Source: an uncultured Paracoccaceae bacterium (GTDB lineage Bacteria > Pseudomonadota > Alphaproteobacteria > Rhodobacterales > Rhodobacteraceae). Taken from it: a DNA stretch of 64,000 nucleotides. The DNA lies in the NCBI GenBank assembly GCA_958439195.1, contig OY288169.1, forward strand, positions 27,593 through 91,592. Direction: 5' to 3'. How positions within the stretch are numbered: position 1 is the first letter of the stretch; each line of letters opens with the position of its first letter. This document shows positions 1 through 8,446 of the stretch, one piece after another. The translations under genes were made by a program, and so were the position numbers. The notes beneath the pieces are model-generated. The model did no database searches. It was not told where the DNA came from and saw nothing but the letters and a program-made list of their open reading frames with translations.

Positions 1-360
1 TGTGTTATCGAGCATTGATCTGGCTTGATCGGCCCATGCTGACATTTGATCACGCAGGTGGTCTGGTTGCACCAACCCGGCTGCCCAGTCCAGTCGATTT
101 GCATCCTTGGTAACCTGAGCGCGAAGCAGGCCAATCTCAGCATCTTTGACGGCGAGCAATTCCGCTGCTTTTCGCAGCAAGAACGCCTGATCCCAAGGAT
201 GGGACGGGCTGACCGCCTTGCAATTCTGCGCCTCAGCCTCAAGCGCAACCTTCAGATCACGCGCAGATTGAGTTTCATCCATCGTGAGGTCGCCGGTGGG
301 TTGCGGGGCTGCTACGTTTCGAAGAGGCAAGTATCTGACAAGTTTGGGCTTGCGTGCCAT
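1..360 (-). CDS. Hypothetical protein, 3' end beyond the window
   Basis: An open frame of 120 codons runs from an ATG at 360 leftward off the window edge without a stop. The translation begins MARKPKLVRYLPLRN and continues with a helical, Glu/Ala/Lys-rich stretch (AFLLRKAAELLAVKDAEIG), which reads like real protein. The antisense frame at 46-411 is rich in Cys and His and looks unnatural. I recognise no family. It is co-directional with, and lies downstream of, the TadE/TadG-like pair. Adenine and thymine use is higher than in the 3-10 kb operon. The C-terminus is missing, so no function is offered. Confidence 0.45.
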   Translation of the reverse strand, partial: MARKPKLVRYLPLRNVAAPQPTGDLTMDETQSARDLKVALEAEAQNCKAVSPSHPWDQAFLLRKAAELLAVKDAEIGLLRAQVTKDANRLDWAAGLVQPDHLRDQMSAWADQARSMLDNT

Positions 361-437
361 GCGTTTGAGCCTTCTACCGAATACGCCAAGTGGCCCGTGC
401 CGGTGCGATGATCTCCGATCACCGGCCGCGCACACCC

Positions 438-1739
438 TCACTGCACGAGTTTGAAGTACGAAGCTTGGAAGTTGTTTTCCATGCCCGTGCCGCAGAAGCT
501 CATACTCATGTTTGAGGTGCCAGAGATCGTTCCGCCTGCCACCATTGCAGCTCCCTCGACGCCGTTCGCATTTGCGGAGAACTCAATGTCGCCTTGAGCG
601 AGAAGTTGACTGCCATAGATGTGGAGGTCAGAGGTGAATTTCATACCACCCAAAGTAACGAGCTGAACGTCTCCGCCAGGCTCGCAGTTGTCATCTTTTC
701 CCACAACGAGGCCCGCAGACGAGTTTTGGGAGTCTGGCGCCTTGCTCTTCGACACGATGACTGCATCTTCAATGGTGACGCCATTGCCATAGCTGATCTT
801 GCAGTTTGTGACGATCAGGTTACGTCTGATCGGAACGTCGTTCTCAAAGTACAACGTGGAATTTCCACCGGTGCCACATGTGAACCGATATGCGACACCG
901 TTGTTGATTTCCTCATCAGAGACCCTATTGTCCTTAAATGTCTGAAACACCCCGTTGATGTAATCAGGTTTCACATCTGGATCGAGATTCTCCAGTTTGG
1001 TAATGAGCTGCTCAATTCTCCTAACAATCCTGATGTTCCAAGATCCTTCACGAAGTGCCTGCTCGAGTCCATCATTCGACTCGTAACCAGAGTTAGGAAG
1101 TTCGAGATCATCCAGATCCGTCATAGACACCACGGTGCCTGGTTCAAAGGTGTTGTTTGAGTTCAGGGACACATACTCGTTAGAGTGGATGCAGAAGCCA
1201 TTGGTGTAGGTGTTGTTGGACTGCAGATCGACCACGCCGTTTGCAACAAAGCCTTCACGCAAGCAAGTCGGGTAGTATGTCGTGAAAACCGCACTTCGGA
1301 TGAGCTGCCAATCGTTGATCCCTAGTATGCGAAGCAGATGGGTAGGGACTGGATTGTTTCGTTCATCGACCCTAGATGCCGTCACATAGACGGCCGCGCG
1401 CGAGTTTGCGTTTGCGGTGAACGACAGCGTCACTGGATCCCAAACCCCAAATACGACGTCACCAGCAGTAATTGGCGTGCCATACTGCCCTTCTGGCATG
1501 TTCTCTTGGGCAACCCGCACCGCGACTTGCGCCGCATCGGCGGCATTCATGGTCTCTCTCGCCAGTAGCGCAGCATGTGCAGCTGCGTCGACTGCGATCT
1601 GTAATCTTGTGCGTTCGTTCATAAGGTTCTGCACATCGATGGCGTATCCGCCCACCATCATTAGGGCAAGAAGCAGAAAGAAACTGAAGAAGGACGCAGC
1701 GCCGGATTCGGACTGCGCAAAGGTCTCACGATTGCTCAT
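438..1739 (-). CDS. TadG-like pilus assembly protein
   Basis: About 433 residues. The N-terminus has the layout of TadE/TadG-related Flp-pilus pseudopilin-like proteins: a short polar stretch ending in ESGAAS, one hydrophobic helix (about residues 15-35, FFSFFLLLALMMVGGYAIDV), then the typical LMNERTRLQIAVDAAAHAALLA segment. The long remainder should be periplasmic and is rich in Asn, Gly and Thr, with several Cys residues. In Tad systems TadG is an envelope-anchored protein supporting Flp pilus assembly. Three ATGs occur in a row at 1745-1737. The GGAGG just upstream is correctly spaced only for the third, so the start is placed at 1739. It follows the TadE-like gene almost without a gap, implying co-translation. 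No other tad genes are visible, so this may be an isolated or remnant unit. The exact TadG versus TadE/G-like assignment is uncertain. Confidence 0.75.
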   Translation of the reverse strand: MSNRETFAQSESGAASFFSFFLLLALMMVGGYAIDVQNLMNERTRLQIAVDAAAHAALLARETMNAADAAQVAVRVAQENMPEGQYGTPITAGDVVFGVWDPVTLSFTANANSRAAVYVTASRVDERNNPVPTHLLRILGINDWQLIRSAVFTTYYPTCLREGFVANGVVDLQSNNTYTNGFCIHSNEYVSLNSNNTFEPGTVVSMTDLDDLELPNSGYESNDGLEQALREGSWNIRIVRRIEQLITKLENLDPDVKPDYINGVFQTFKDNRVSDEEINNGVAYRFTCGTGGNSTLYFENDVPIRRNLIVTNCKISYGNGVTIEDAVIVSKSKAPDSQNSSAGLVVGKDDNCEPGGDVQLVTLGGMKFTSDLHIYGSQLLAQGDIEFSANANGVEGAAMVAGGTISGTSNMSMSFCGTGMENNFQASYFKLVQ

Positions 1740-1741
1740 CA

Positions 1742-2158
1742 TCATGCCTCCGATAGATGTTGGGAAGACACGCGAATATTCAATGAGCGAAAGGCGTCTA
1801 TAAGTGAGGTTGCGGTCAAATCAGAGGCAGGCATGATCACGGTAGAACTGATTACGCCGGCGTCGATGGTCGTCAATACCGTCGCGTTAGGAGAGATCTC
1901 CGAAACGCGATTAAAAATGTAGGACTGCGTGTCAGTACTGGATATCATGCGGCCAATAGAAGTTGCCCTGTTGGCGTCTTGGACGATCCGTAGGACTTGC
2001 GCTTGCTTTGAGAAAATTAGAGCAGCGTCTGCCACCAGACAGAAGAGCAGCATGAAGATCGGGAACCAGATCACCATCTCGATCGTGGTAGATCCAGAGG
2101 TGCTTCGGGTGAAGTTTTTGGCGGACCGATGCAACCATTTCCAGCTTAGAATCGACAT
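1742..2158 (-). CDS. TadE-like pilus assembly protein
   Basis: 138 residues. An N-terminal basic stretch is followed by the TadE-type signature STSGSTTIEMVIWFPIF with the invariant Glu after the cleavage-like region, and one transmembrane helix (about residues 27-48). The rest is a short periplasmic domain. TadE proteins are minor pseudopilins of Flp/Tad type IVc pili, processed by the TadV prepilin peptidase in characterised systems. Neither TadV nor the CpaF/TadA motor is present here. The gene is upstream of the TadG-like gene and the two nearly touch (stop at 1742-1744, start at 1739-1745), so they should form one transcript. Base composition is noticeably lower in GC than the operon at 2.6-10 kb. 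Confidence 0.75.
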   Translation of the reverse strand: MSILSWKWLHRSAKNFTRSTSGSTTIEMVIWFPIFMLLFCLVADAALIFSKQAQVLRIVQDANRATSIGRMISSTDTQSYIFNRVSEISPNATVLTTIDAGVISSTVIMPASDLTATSLIDAFRSLNIRVSSQHLSEA

Positions 2159-2505
2159 GGTGCACCCCCTCGGCTAAATTATCGTTTTGATCCATTCAGA
2201 TCTTGGCATGATTTTGTCGTAAGTTTGCTTTATCGGCGGCAAGGCGAACCGTGAGCTACTCCCGAGAATCGGACAGTGACGACAGCTACGATCTGACGTC
2301 TGCTGGTCTCCAAGAGCGAGGAGATCAGGATATGAAGAAACGCAGAAACCATGACGCTGGGTTCAAGGTCCTTGCAAGCCATTGGTGCTTCGGAATGCCA
2401 CAAGCGTAGTCCGTCAGTAACGAAGCCTATCGTACGATCAGCCGACCCTGCCTTTCTACTAGGGCTCCAATTAACCAGCAGGAGAGCTACCGCGAGGTCA
2501 GAAAA
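2159..2505. other. Intergenic region between tadE-like gene and dgoD-like operon
   Basis: No convincing gene. Short frames on both strands have poor protein character. It must carry the promoter of the leftward TadE/TadG-like pair. The rightward promoter and palindromes lie at its right edge and are listed separately. Confidence 0.5.
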
Positions 2506-2543
2506 TTATTGATCTGATCAATGATATCTATAATCATATGATT
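2506..2543 (+). promoter_or_regulatory. Promoter with two overlapping palindromic operators
   Basis: A perfect TATAAT sits at 2529-2534. A 15-bp perfect palindrome, ATTGATCTGATCAAT (2508-2522), occupies the spacer and the expected -35 position. A second perfect palindrome, AATCATATGATT (2532-2543), overlaps the -10 element. The region lies 44-80 bases upstream of the first gene of the catabolic operon, which ends with a GntR/FCD regulator. FCD regulators commonly bind short palindromes over promoters, so repression by the operon's own regulator is the natural inference. Confidence 0.55.
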
Positions 2544-2586
2544 TACGCACATCTAGCGAAGTGTATCGAGCACGGAGAGATGAACA

Positions 2587-3759
2587 ATGAAGATCACCCG
2601 GATAATGGCACGGGCCGTGAACGCGGAAATGCGCAACTGGATCTTCGTGCGGGTCGAGACGGATCAGCCCGGGCTCTATGGCTGGGGCGAGGGTACGCTG
2701 GAATGGAAGACGCGCGCGGTCATGGGGGCGATTGCTGACCTTGAGCCGTTGCTGATCGGGACCGATCCGCGTGATATCGAACAGGCTGTCCGGCGCATGC
2801 ACAAGCATGGATTCTGGAAGATGGGTGTGATCGGAACCACTGCGATTTCTGCCATCGAGGTCGCACTGTGGGATATTCTAGGCAAGGAGCTCGGCGTTCC
2901 GGTCTGGCGTCTCCTGGGTGGCAAAGTCCGCGACCGGGTACCAGTTTACACGCATCTGGGCCTTGGTGACATGCGCGCAGTCTATGAGACAATGGACCCC
3001 GAAGCACTGGCTGATCGTGGCCGCGAGGTCGTGGCGCAAGGCTACCGGGCGCTAAAGGTTGTCTTCATTCCCTATACCCACATCCTTGCACCCACACGGG
3101 CCATCGACCATTGCGCAAGCCTGATGCAGGGCTTGCGAGAGGCGGTCGGACCAGAGGTTGAAATCATGATCGACTTTCACGGCCGCCCCGGATCGACGGC
3201 GGCAGCACTTGATTACATCCGGGCCATCGCACCAGGGCGGCCGCTATTCGTCGAGGAGCCGATCCAACCGGGCGACGCCGTCGCGATGCGCGAAGTAACC
3301 GAGCACGCCGGTGTTGCCATCGCAACAGGAGAGCGGTTGATCGGGCGGGCCGAGTTTGCGGCGCATGTGGCGCTCCGAGCCATGCACGTGGCCCAGCCAG
3401 ACATCGCGCACACCGGCGGACTGGCCGAAACGAAAAAGATTGCAGCCATGTGCGAAACGGCTGGAATCGGCGTGGCACCGCACAATCCGCTCGGTCCCAT
3501 TGCCAGCGCCGCAGCGCTTCATTTCGCCGTGTCGACCCCCAACTTCGTCATTCAGGAGGAAATGTCCGGGGCAGTTCCCTGGTTCGACACCGTCGTTCAT
3601 GGGCCGATCCACCGCGACGGTGATGCGTGGCTAGTTCCCGGGGCGCCCGGCCTTGGGGTCGAGGTGAACGAGGCGGAGGCGGATCGCCACCCTTTCGCAC
3701 CCGAGGTGCAGCATGCCGTGCATGCCGTCCTTCCGGACGGCACCATCGTGGACTGGTAA
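2587..3759 (+). CDS. dgoD: Galactonate dehydratase-like enolase-superfamily enzyme
   Basis: 390 residues, the usual length for the mandelate racemase/muconate lactonizing enzyme group. The order of active-site motifs follows D-galactonate dehydratase: IDFHGR (metal Asp plus the His acting as acid), FVEEP (metal Glu), TGERL (metal Glu), AQPDIAHTGGL, and APHNPLGPIA (His base), then the C-terminal GLGVE block. In the family these enzymes remove water from a sugar acid to give a 2-keto-3-deoxy acid in the cytoplasm. The start at 2587 is supported by GGAGAG at 2574-2579. It is the first gene of an operon with a CUT2 transporter and a lactonase, which fits an oxidative sugar or sugar-acid pathway. 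The kinase and aldolase to finish a De Ley-Doudoroff route are absent from the window. Exact substrate (galactonate, arabinonate, fuconate) is inferred only. Confidence 0.75.
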   Translation: MKITRIMARAVNAEMRNWIFVRVETDQPGLYGWGEGTLEWKTRAVMGAIADLEPLLIGTDPRDIEQAVRRMHKHGFWKMGVIGTTAISAIEVALWDILGKELGVPVWRLLGGKVRDRVPVYTHLGLGDMRAVYETMDPEALADRGREVVAQGYRALKVVFIPYTHILAPTRAIDHCASLMQGLREAVGPEVEIMIDFHGRPGSTAAALDYIRAIAPGRPLFVEEPIQPGDAVAMREVTEHAGVAIATGERLIGRAEFAAHVALRAMHVAQPDIAHTGGLAETKKIAAMCETAGIGVAPHNPLGPIASAAALHFAVSTPNFVIQEEMSGAVPWFDTVVHGPIHRDGDAWLVPGAPGLGVEVNEAEADRHPFAPEVQHAVHAVLPDGTIVDW

Positions 3760-3760
3760 C

Positions 3761-4717
3761 ATGGCAGCATCGCGCACCGCGCTTCGACGGGTTCTGGCCG
3801 AACTGGGAGCAGTCTGGCTGGCGGTCATCGGCCTTTATGCCATCGCCTCAATCGTCTCGCCGCCAATGCTGCAGTTGGGGCAGGTCTTCAACATCCTGCA
3901 GGTAGCGTCCTTTCTGGGTGTCATTGCGCTGGGGCAATTCGTGGTGGTCCTGTCGGGTGGGATTGACCTGTCACAGGCCGGGGTTGTCACGCTGACGAAC
4001 ATCGTGGCGACAAGCGTCATGCTTGGCGAGGATACGATGATCCTGCCTGCCATCGCCATCTGCGTGGGCCTTGCGCTGGTGATCGGCATCCTGAACGGCG
4101 CGATGGTGGCGGTGCTGGGGATTACCCCGCTGGTGGCGACGTTGGGCATGAATGCGTTGCTGTTCGGGTCGGCGCTGGTATTCACCGGCGGCGCGCCACG
4201 GGGCGCGGGGGCACCTGCGCTGGACGCAATCGGCAACGGTACCTTGGGCGGAGTTCCGGTGGCGACGCTGATCTGGCTCGTACTGGCGGCAATGCTTTGG
4301 GCGCTGATGCGGCAGACAGTTTTCGGGCGTTGGCTCTATTCCGTCGGTGGCAATGCCCGCGCCGCCCACATGATGGGCGTTCCGGTAGAGCGGGTGACGA
4401 TTACAGCCTATGCCTTGTCGACGATCATGGCGGCCTTCGGGGGATTGCTGCTGACCGCCTATGTCGGCAACCCGTCGCTGGGGATCGGCAACCAGTATCT
4501 GTTCACCGCCGTCGCGGCCGTGGTCGTAGGCGGTGCCGCGCTGAGCGGAGGTGTCGGCAGCGTTCCCGCGACCGTAGGCGGCGCCGTGTTCATCACTGTT
4601 CTTGGCAGTTTCACCAATATCGTGCGCGTTTCGACCGGCGCGCAGTTCGTCATTCAGGGCGCGCTGATCCTAGCCAGCGTCTACGCCTACCGCCAGTTCG
4701 CGCGCCGCCGTCCCTGA
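3761..4717 (+). CDS. CUT2 sugar ABC transporter permease (RbsC-like)
   Basis: 318 residues, hydrophobic throughout, with the RbsC/AraH-type features GQFVVVLSGGIDLSQAGVV after the first helices, VATLGMNALLFG, and GGAALSGGVGSVPATVGGAV near the C-terminus. It should form half of the membrane channel of a CUT2 importer. The start ATG at 3761 lies one base after the TAA of the preceding dehydratase gene. A longer in-frame reading from 3713 would overlap that gene and adds non-homologous residues, so it is not used. The second channel half is probably the C-terminal domain of the fused protein encoded at 5867-8446, giving a heterodimeric pore. Pentoses, galactose-like sugars or sugar acids are plausible substrates. 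Confidence 0.85.
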   Translation: MAASRTALRRVLAELGAVWLAVIGLYAIASIVSPPMLQLGQVFNILQVASFLGVIALGQFVVVLSGGIDLSQAGVVTLTNIVATSVMLGEDTMILPAIAICVGLALVIGILNGAMVAVLGITPLVATLGMNALLFGSALVFTGGAPRGAGAPALDAIGNGTLGGVPVATLIWLVLAAMLWALMRQTVFGRWLYSVGGNARAAHMMGVPVERVTITAYALSTIMAAFGGLLLTAYVGNPSLGIGNQYLFTAVAAVVVGGAALSGGVGSVPATVGGAVFITVLGSFTNIVRVSTGAQFVIQGALILASVYAYRQFARRRP

Positions 4718-4778
4718 CGACAGGGCGCGAAGCCGATGCGTCCGGAGGGGCCGCACAACACTGACCAAAGGGAGGAAC

Positions 4779-5870
4779 ATGATTATGTCGACAACAAAAG
4801 GCACCAACTGGTCGCGGCGGCGGCTGATGGGAACGGGACTGGCCGCGATGGGCGGGCTGCTTTTGCCAAGCAGCATGCTGCGCGCGCAAGAGGGTGCCAC
4901 GCTTGATGCCGTGGGCGACATGATGTCGATGGCGGCCAAACCCGGACCCTACAGAATTGGCTTTTCAAACGGCTTTTCGGGGAACTCCTGGCGCGCGATG
5001 GCCATTGCCGCCCTTCAGGCCGAAGCGGCAGCGACTCCTGACATTGCCGAGTTCGTCGTATTGGACGGACAGGGCGACATCAACAAGCAGGTCAACGACA
5101 TCGAAACGCTGATCAATCAGGGGGTAGATGCCATTCTGGTGATCGCCAATTCGGGGGCTGCGGTGGCCCCGATCCTGCGCGATGCGACGGCCGAGGGGAT
5201 CGTGACCGCGCCCTTCAACCTGCCCGTCGATGGCGAAGATTGGTCCACATATGTCGGTACTGATCCGCTGCGCAAAGGGGGCACGCTGGGGAAATGGCTG
5301 TCGGATGCATTGGGGGGGACGGGCAAGATCGTCGCGTTGGGCGGTCTGCCGGGCAACAGCTATACCGCTGCCGGGTGGGAGGGCGCTCAGGCGCAGTTTG
5401 CCCCCGGCATCGAGGTGCTGGCCTTCCGCGACGCCCATTGGGAGGAGGATCGCGCCAAGGTGGTGATGGCCGACCTAATTGCTGCCTATCCGCAGATTGA
5501 TGGGGTCTGGTGTGACGGCGGACAGGTTGGTGCCGGTGCGATGAAGGCGCTGCTGGCCGCGGGCAGACCGCTGGTCCCTGTGACCGGCGACGATTACAAC
5601 GGCATGCTCAAGCTTTATGATGCCGAAAAGGGGAACCACCCCAAGTTCGATATCGGTTTGATGTCCGAGCCGACCTGGCAGGGCATCTTTGCTATGCGCG
5701 CGGTCGTGTCGCTGCTCAAGGGCGAACAAGTGCCCAAGCGGCAGGTTCTGGTGCCAAAGATGATCACGCGTAACAACTACGCACAGTACCTTCGCCCCGG
5801 CCTACCGGACGGTGTTTTCACCGACACCTCGCTGAGTGACGAGGAATTGGCCAAGATCTTCAACGCATGA
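4779..5870 (+). CDS. Periplasmic sugar-binding protein of the CUT2 transporter
   Basis: 363 residues. The N-terminus carries a twin-arginine signal (SRRRLMGTGLAAMGGLLL, ending near LRAQ), so the protein is probably folded before export. The mature part is a type I periplasmic-binding protein (peripla_BP_4 type): RIGFSNGFSGNSWR, a DGQGDINKQVNDIETLINQGVDAILV block and PVTGDDYNGML. It should capture the sugar and deliver it to the two permease domains. GGAGG at 4771-4775 is only 3 bases from the ATG at 4779 but 9 from a second ATG at 4785, so the start may be 4785. The stop overlaps the next gene by 4 bases (ATGA), indicating translational coupling. Confidence 0.85.
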   Translation: MIMSTTKGTNWSRRRLMGTGLAAMGGLLLPSSMLRAQEGATLDAVGDMMSMAAKPGPYRIGFSNGFSGNSWRAMAIAALQAEAAATPDIAEFVVLDGQGDINKQVNDIETLINQGVDAILVIANSGAAVAPILRDATAEGIVTAPFNLPVDGEDWSTYVGTDPLRKGGTLGKWLSDALGGTGKIVALGGLPGNSYTAAGWEGAQAQFAPGIEVLAFRDAHWEEDRAKVVMADLIAAYPQIDGVWCDGGQVGAGAMKALLAAGRPLVPVTGDDYNGMLKLYDAEKGNHPKFDIGLMSEPTWQGIFAMRAVVSLLKGEQVPKRQVLVPKMITRNNYAQYLRPGLPDGVFTDTSLSDEELAKIFNA

Positions 5871-8446
5871 GCCAACACCCTGCCCACACCGAAAAAGAAG
5901 CTGTCCCCCACGTGGGGGGCAGTGCTGCACCGCTTCTGGCTGTTGATGCGATCCATAAGCGCTTTCCCGGTGTGCACGCCCTCAAAGGTGTGAGCTTCGA
6001 GGTGCACGCGGGCGAAATCCACGCGCTTGTGGGCGAAAACGGGGCCGGAAAATCAACATTGATGCGGATCCTCGCCGGCGTGCATTCGCCCGACGAAGGC
6101 ACCATCCGCATTGACGGAACGGCGGTCACGATCGGCTCTCCAGCCGAAGGGCTGCGTCTTGGGATTGCGATGGTTTATCAGGACACGCGTCTTGCGCCCA
6201 CGCTGGATGTGGCCTGGAACCTAGCGCTCGGGCATGAACCGGGCGGCGCGGTGTTTATCGACCGCCGGGAAATGGACTACGCGGCGCGAGCGGCCCTCGC
6301 GGCGGTTGGCGCGGATATCGACCCGCGGCGAATGGCCGCTGATTTGAGCCGTGCCGAACGCCAGCAGGTTGAGATTGCGCGCGCTTTGGCGCGTCGCGCG
6401 CGGGTGCTGATCCTTGACGAGCCGACTTCGGCCCTAACCCTGACTGAGACCGAGCGGCTGATGGAGATCCTGTCCGATCTGCGCGCGCGCGGCACCGGGA
6501 TCGTGTTCATTTCGCACCGAGTCCCTGAAGTTTTGGCACTGGCAGACCGGATTACCGTTCTCAAGGACGGAGAGGTGGCGGGCGAGGTGGCCGCAGCAGC
6601 GGCTACACCACAACAGATCGTTGAAATGATGGTCGGGCGGCCCATCGGGCTGGCCTTTCCGCCGCGGGCCGAAGACACAGGCGAGGTGGCGGCGTGTCTG
6701 CGGCTGACGGGGGATGATGACGCGGCGGAGATCGTCCTGCGGCGCGGAATAATCACCGGCTTTGCAGGACTGCAGGATGCTGGGCAGTCCGCCGCTGCCC
6801 GCGCGCTGTTCGGCGACACCAGCGTGGCGTATGACATCGAAGTTGGCGATGCTCGGTTCCAGCCGCGCGGCCCCGCTGACGCCCTTGCGTCATCAGTTGT
6901 CTATGTTCCAGCCGACCGCCGGGGCGAGGGGCTGTCTGAATCACATGGCATCCGCGAGAACATTGCCCTGCCCTTTGTAGACAAATGGGCGACTAAGGGT
7001 GTGCTGGCGACTGGGCGCGAAGCCGCCGAAGTGGACCAAGCTTCGCGGGCCATCGGTGTGAAGGCCCCGGATTGGGAGACACCGCTTTCGGCCCTGTCGG
7101 GCGGCAACCAACAGAAGGTGGTTTTTGCCCGCTGGGGTCTGCAAACCGCCGATGTGCTGGTCTTTGACGAGCCAACCCAAGGGGTTGATGTCGCGACCAA
7201 GCTTGAACTTTACCGCCTGATCCGCGACCGGGCGTCTGCAGGCGCTGCCGTGGCGGTGATCTCTTCTGACCTGGTAGAGCTGATTGGCCTGTCTGACCGT
7301 ATCATGGTGTTTTCCGACGGCCGCCCCGTGCGCGAGGTTGACGCGGCCACGGCCACCGAAGCAGGTCTTCTTTCGTTGGCTGTGACGGGTGGGCGCCGGA
7401 ACGAAAGCCGAGACAGTGAGGCCAAAGGCGCTCGACGGGCACAATTCGGGCGATATGGCCCGGCGGCGCTTCTCTTGCTGTTGGTGGCCGCGATTTTCAC
7501 CGTGACGGCGGCGAACACCGATTTCTTCCTGACACCAAGAAATCTTGGCTCTTTGGCGGGCCAGGCGGCCCCGCTGTTGTTTGCCGCGCTGGGGCAGATG
7601 GCGGTCATCCTTCTGGGCGGCATCGACCTGACCGTGGGGCCGATCATCAGCCTCGTGACCACGATCGCCTCTTACCTTCTGGCCCCTGATGCGCCGGTTC
7701 CGGCAGCCGTCGGGATTGCCGCCTGCCTTGGTGCCGGACTTGCGGTTGGGGCCTTGAACGCGGCGGTAATCGTCGTGTTCCGGATCCCCGATCTGGTGGC
7801 GACGCTTGGCACCTTTTCGGTCGTGCAGGGCTTGGCATTGATGGTGCGGCCATCGCCCGGGGGTACGCTCGACCCCGAGATCGCGGCGGCGATCACCGAA
7901 CGGGTCAGCCGACTGCCGCTCGCCTTCATCGCGGTGGTTCTGGTGTTTCTGCTTGCCGAGGCAATCCTTAACCGAGGGCGTCTCGGGGCCCGTCTCTATG
8001 CGCTTGGCGGCAGCGCCGAGGCCGCTGCCGTGGCGGGTATCCGGGGGGACAGGCTTCGCGCAATGGCCTACTTGTTCAGCGGATTTATGGCAGCTGTCGC
8101 CGGTCTGATTATCGCCGCCCGGATCGGATCTGGCGATCCGCAAGCTGGGTCGGCCTTCACGCTCGCATCGGTGACGGCTGTTGTCGTCGGGGGGACATCG
8201 GTCTTCGGCGGGGTCGGCACGGCTGCGGGAACCTTCCTGGGGGCCATCCTCGTCGTCCTGATCCAGAATGTTCTGAACCAGTTTCAGGTGTCGGCCTACT
8301 GGCAATACATCTGGACCGGGTTGCTCACCATCGCAGCCGTCGCGGGACACGGGTTGCGCTCGCCCGACCGGCGACGTGCAATGGCCGCGCGGGCGCGGGC
8401 CGTCTTTCGGGTGACCCAAGCAAAGAATCTGGAGGGTGAGACATGA
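5867..8446 (+). CDS. Fused CUT2 ABC ATPase-permease
   Basis: 859 residues, joining proteins that are normally separate. Residues about 20-510 are RbsA-like with two nucleotide-binding domains. The first has Walker A GENGAGKST, signature LSRAERQQVEIA and Walker B VLILDEPTSAL. The second has the family's degenerate P-loop (GLQDAGQSA) but an intact LSGGNQQKV signature and VLVFDEPTQGV. From about 520 the chain becomes a RbsC-like permease (LLLLLVAAIFTVTAANTDFF, ILLGGIDLTVGPIIS, GGTSVFGGVGTAAGTFLGA). RbsA is usually about 500 residues and RbsC about 320, so the sum matches a full fusion. No stop or frameshift is seen between them. It overlaps both neighbours by 4 bases. It likely pairs with the separate permease at 3761-4717. 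Confidence 0.85.
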   Translation: MSQHPAHTEKEAVPHVGGSAAPLLAVDAIHKRFPGVHALKGVSFEVHAGEIHALVGENGAGKSTLMRILAGVHSPDEGTIRIDGTAVTIGSPAEGLRLGIAMVYQDTRLAPTLDVAWNLALGHEPGGAVFIDRREMDYAARAALAAVGADIDPRRMAADLSRAERQQVEIARALARRARVLILDEPTSALTLTETERLMEILSDLRARGTGIVFISHRVPEVLALADRITVLKDGEVAGEVAAAAATPQQIVEMMVGRPIGLAFPPRAEDTGEVAACLRLTGDDDAAEIVLRRGIITGFAGLQDAGQSAAARALFGDTSVAYDIEVGDARFQPRGPADALASSVVYVPADRRGEGLSESHGIRENIALPFVDKWATKGVLATGREAAEVDQASRAIGVKAPDWETPLSALSGGNQQKVVFARWGLQTADVLVFDEPTQGVDVATKLELYRLIRDRASAGAAVAVISSDLVELIGLSDRIMVFSDGRPVREVDAATATEAGLLSLAVTGGRRNESRDSEAKGARRAQFGRYGPAALLLLLVAAIFTVTAANTDFFLTPRNLGSLAGQAAPLLFAALGQMAVILLGGIDLTVGPIISLVTTIASYLLAPDAPVPAAVGIAACLGAGLAVGALNAAVIVVFRIPDLVATLGTFSVVQGLALMVRPSPGGTLDPEIAAAITERVSRLPLAFIAVVLVFLLAEAILNRGRLGARLYALGGSAEAAAVAGIRGDRLRAMAYLFSGFMAAVAGLIIAARIGSGDPQAGSAFTLASVTAVVVGGTSVFGGVGTAAGTFLGAILVVLIQNVLNQFQVSAYWQYIWTGLLTIAAVAGHGLRSPDRRRAMAARARAVFRVTQAKNLEGET

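Noticed and set aside
46..411. Rightward frame of 121 codons
   Set aside because: Less protein-like than the minus-strand frame covering 360-1 and overlaps it.
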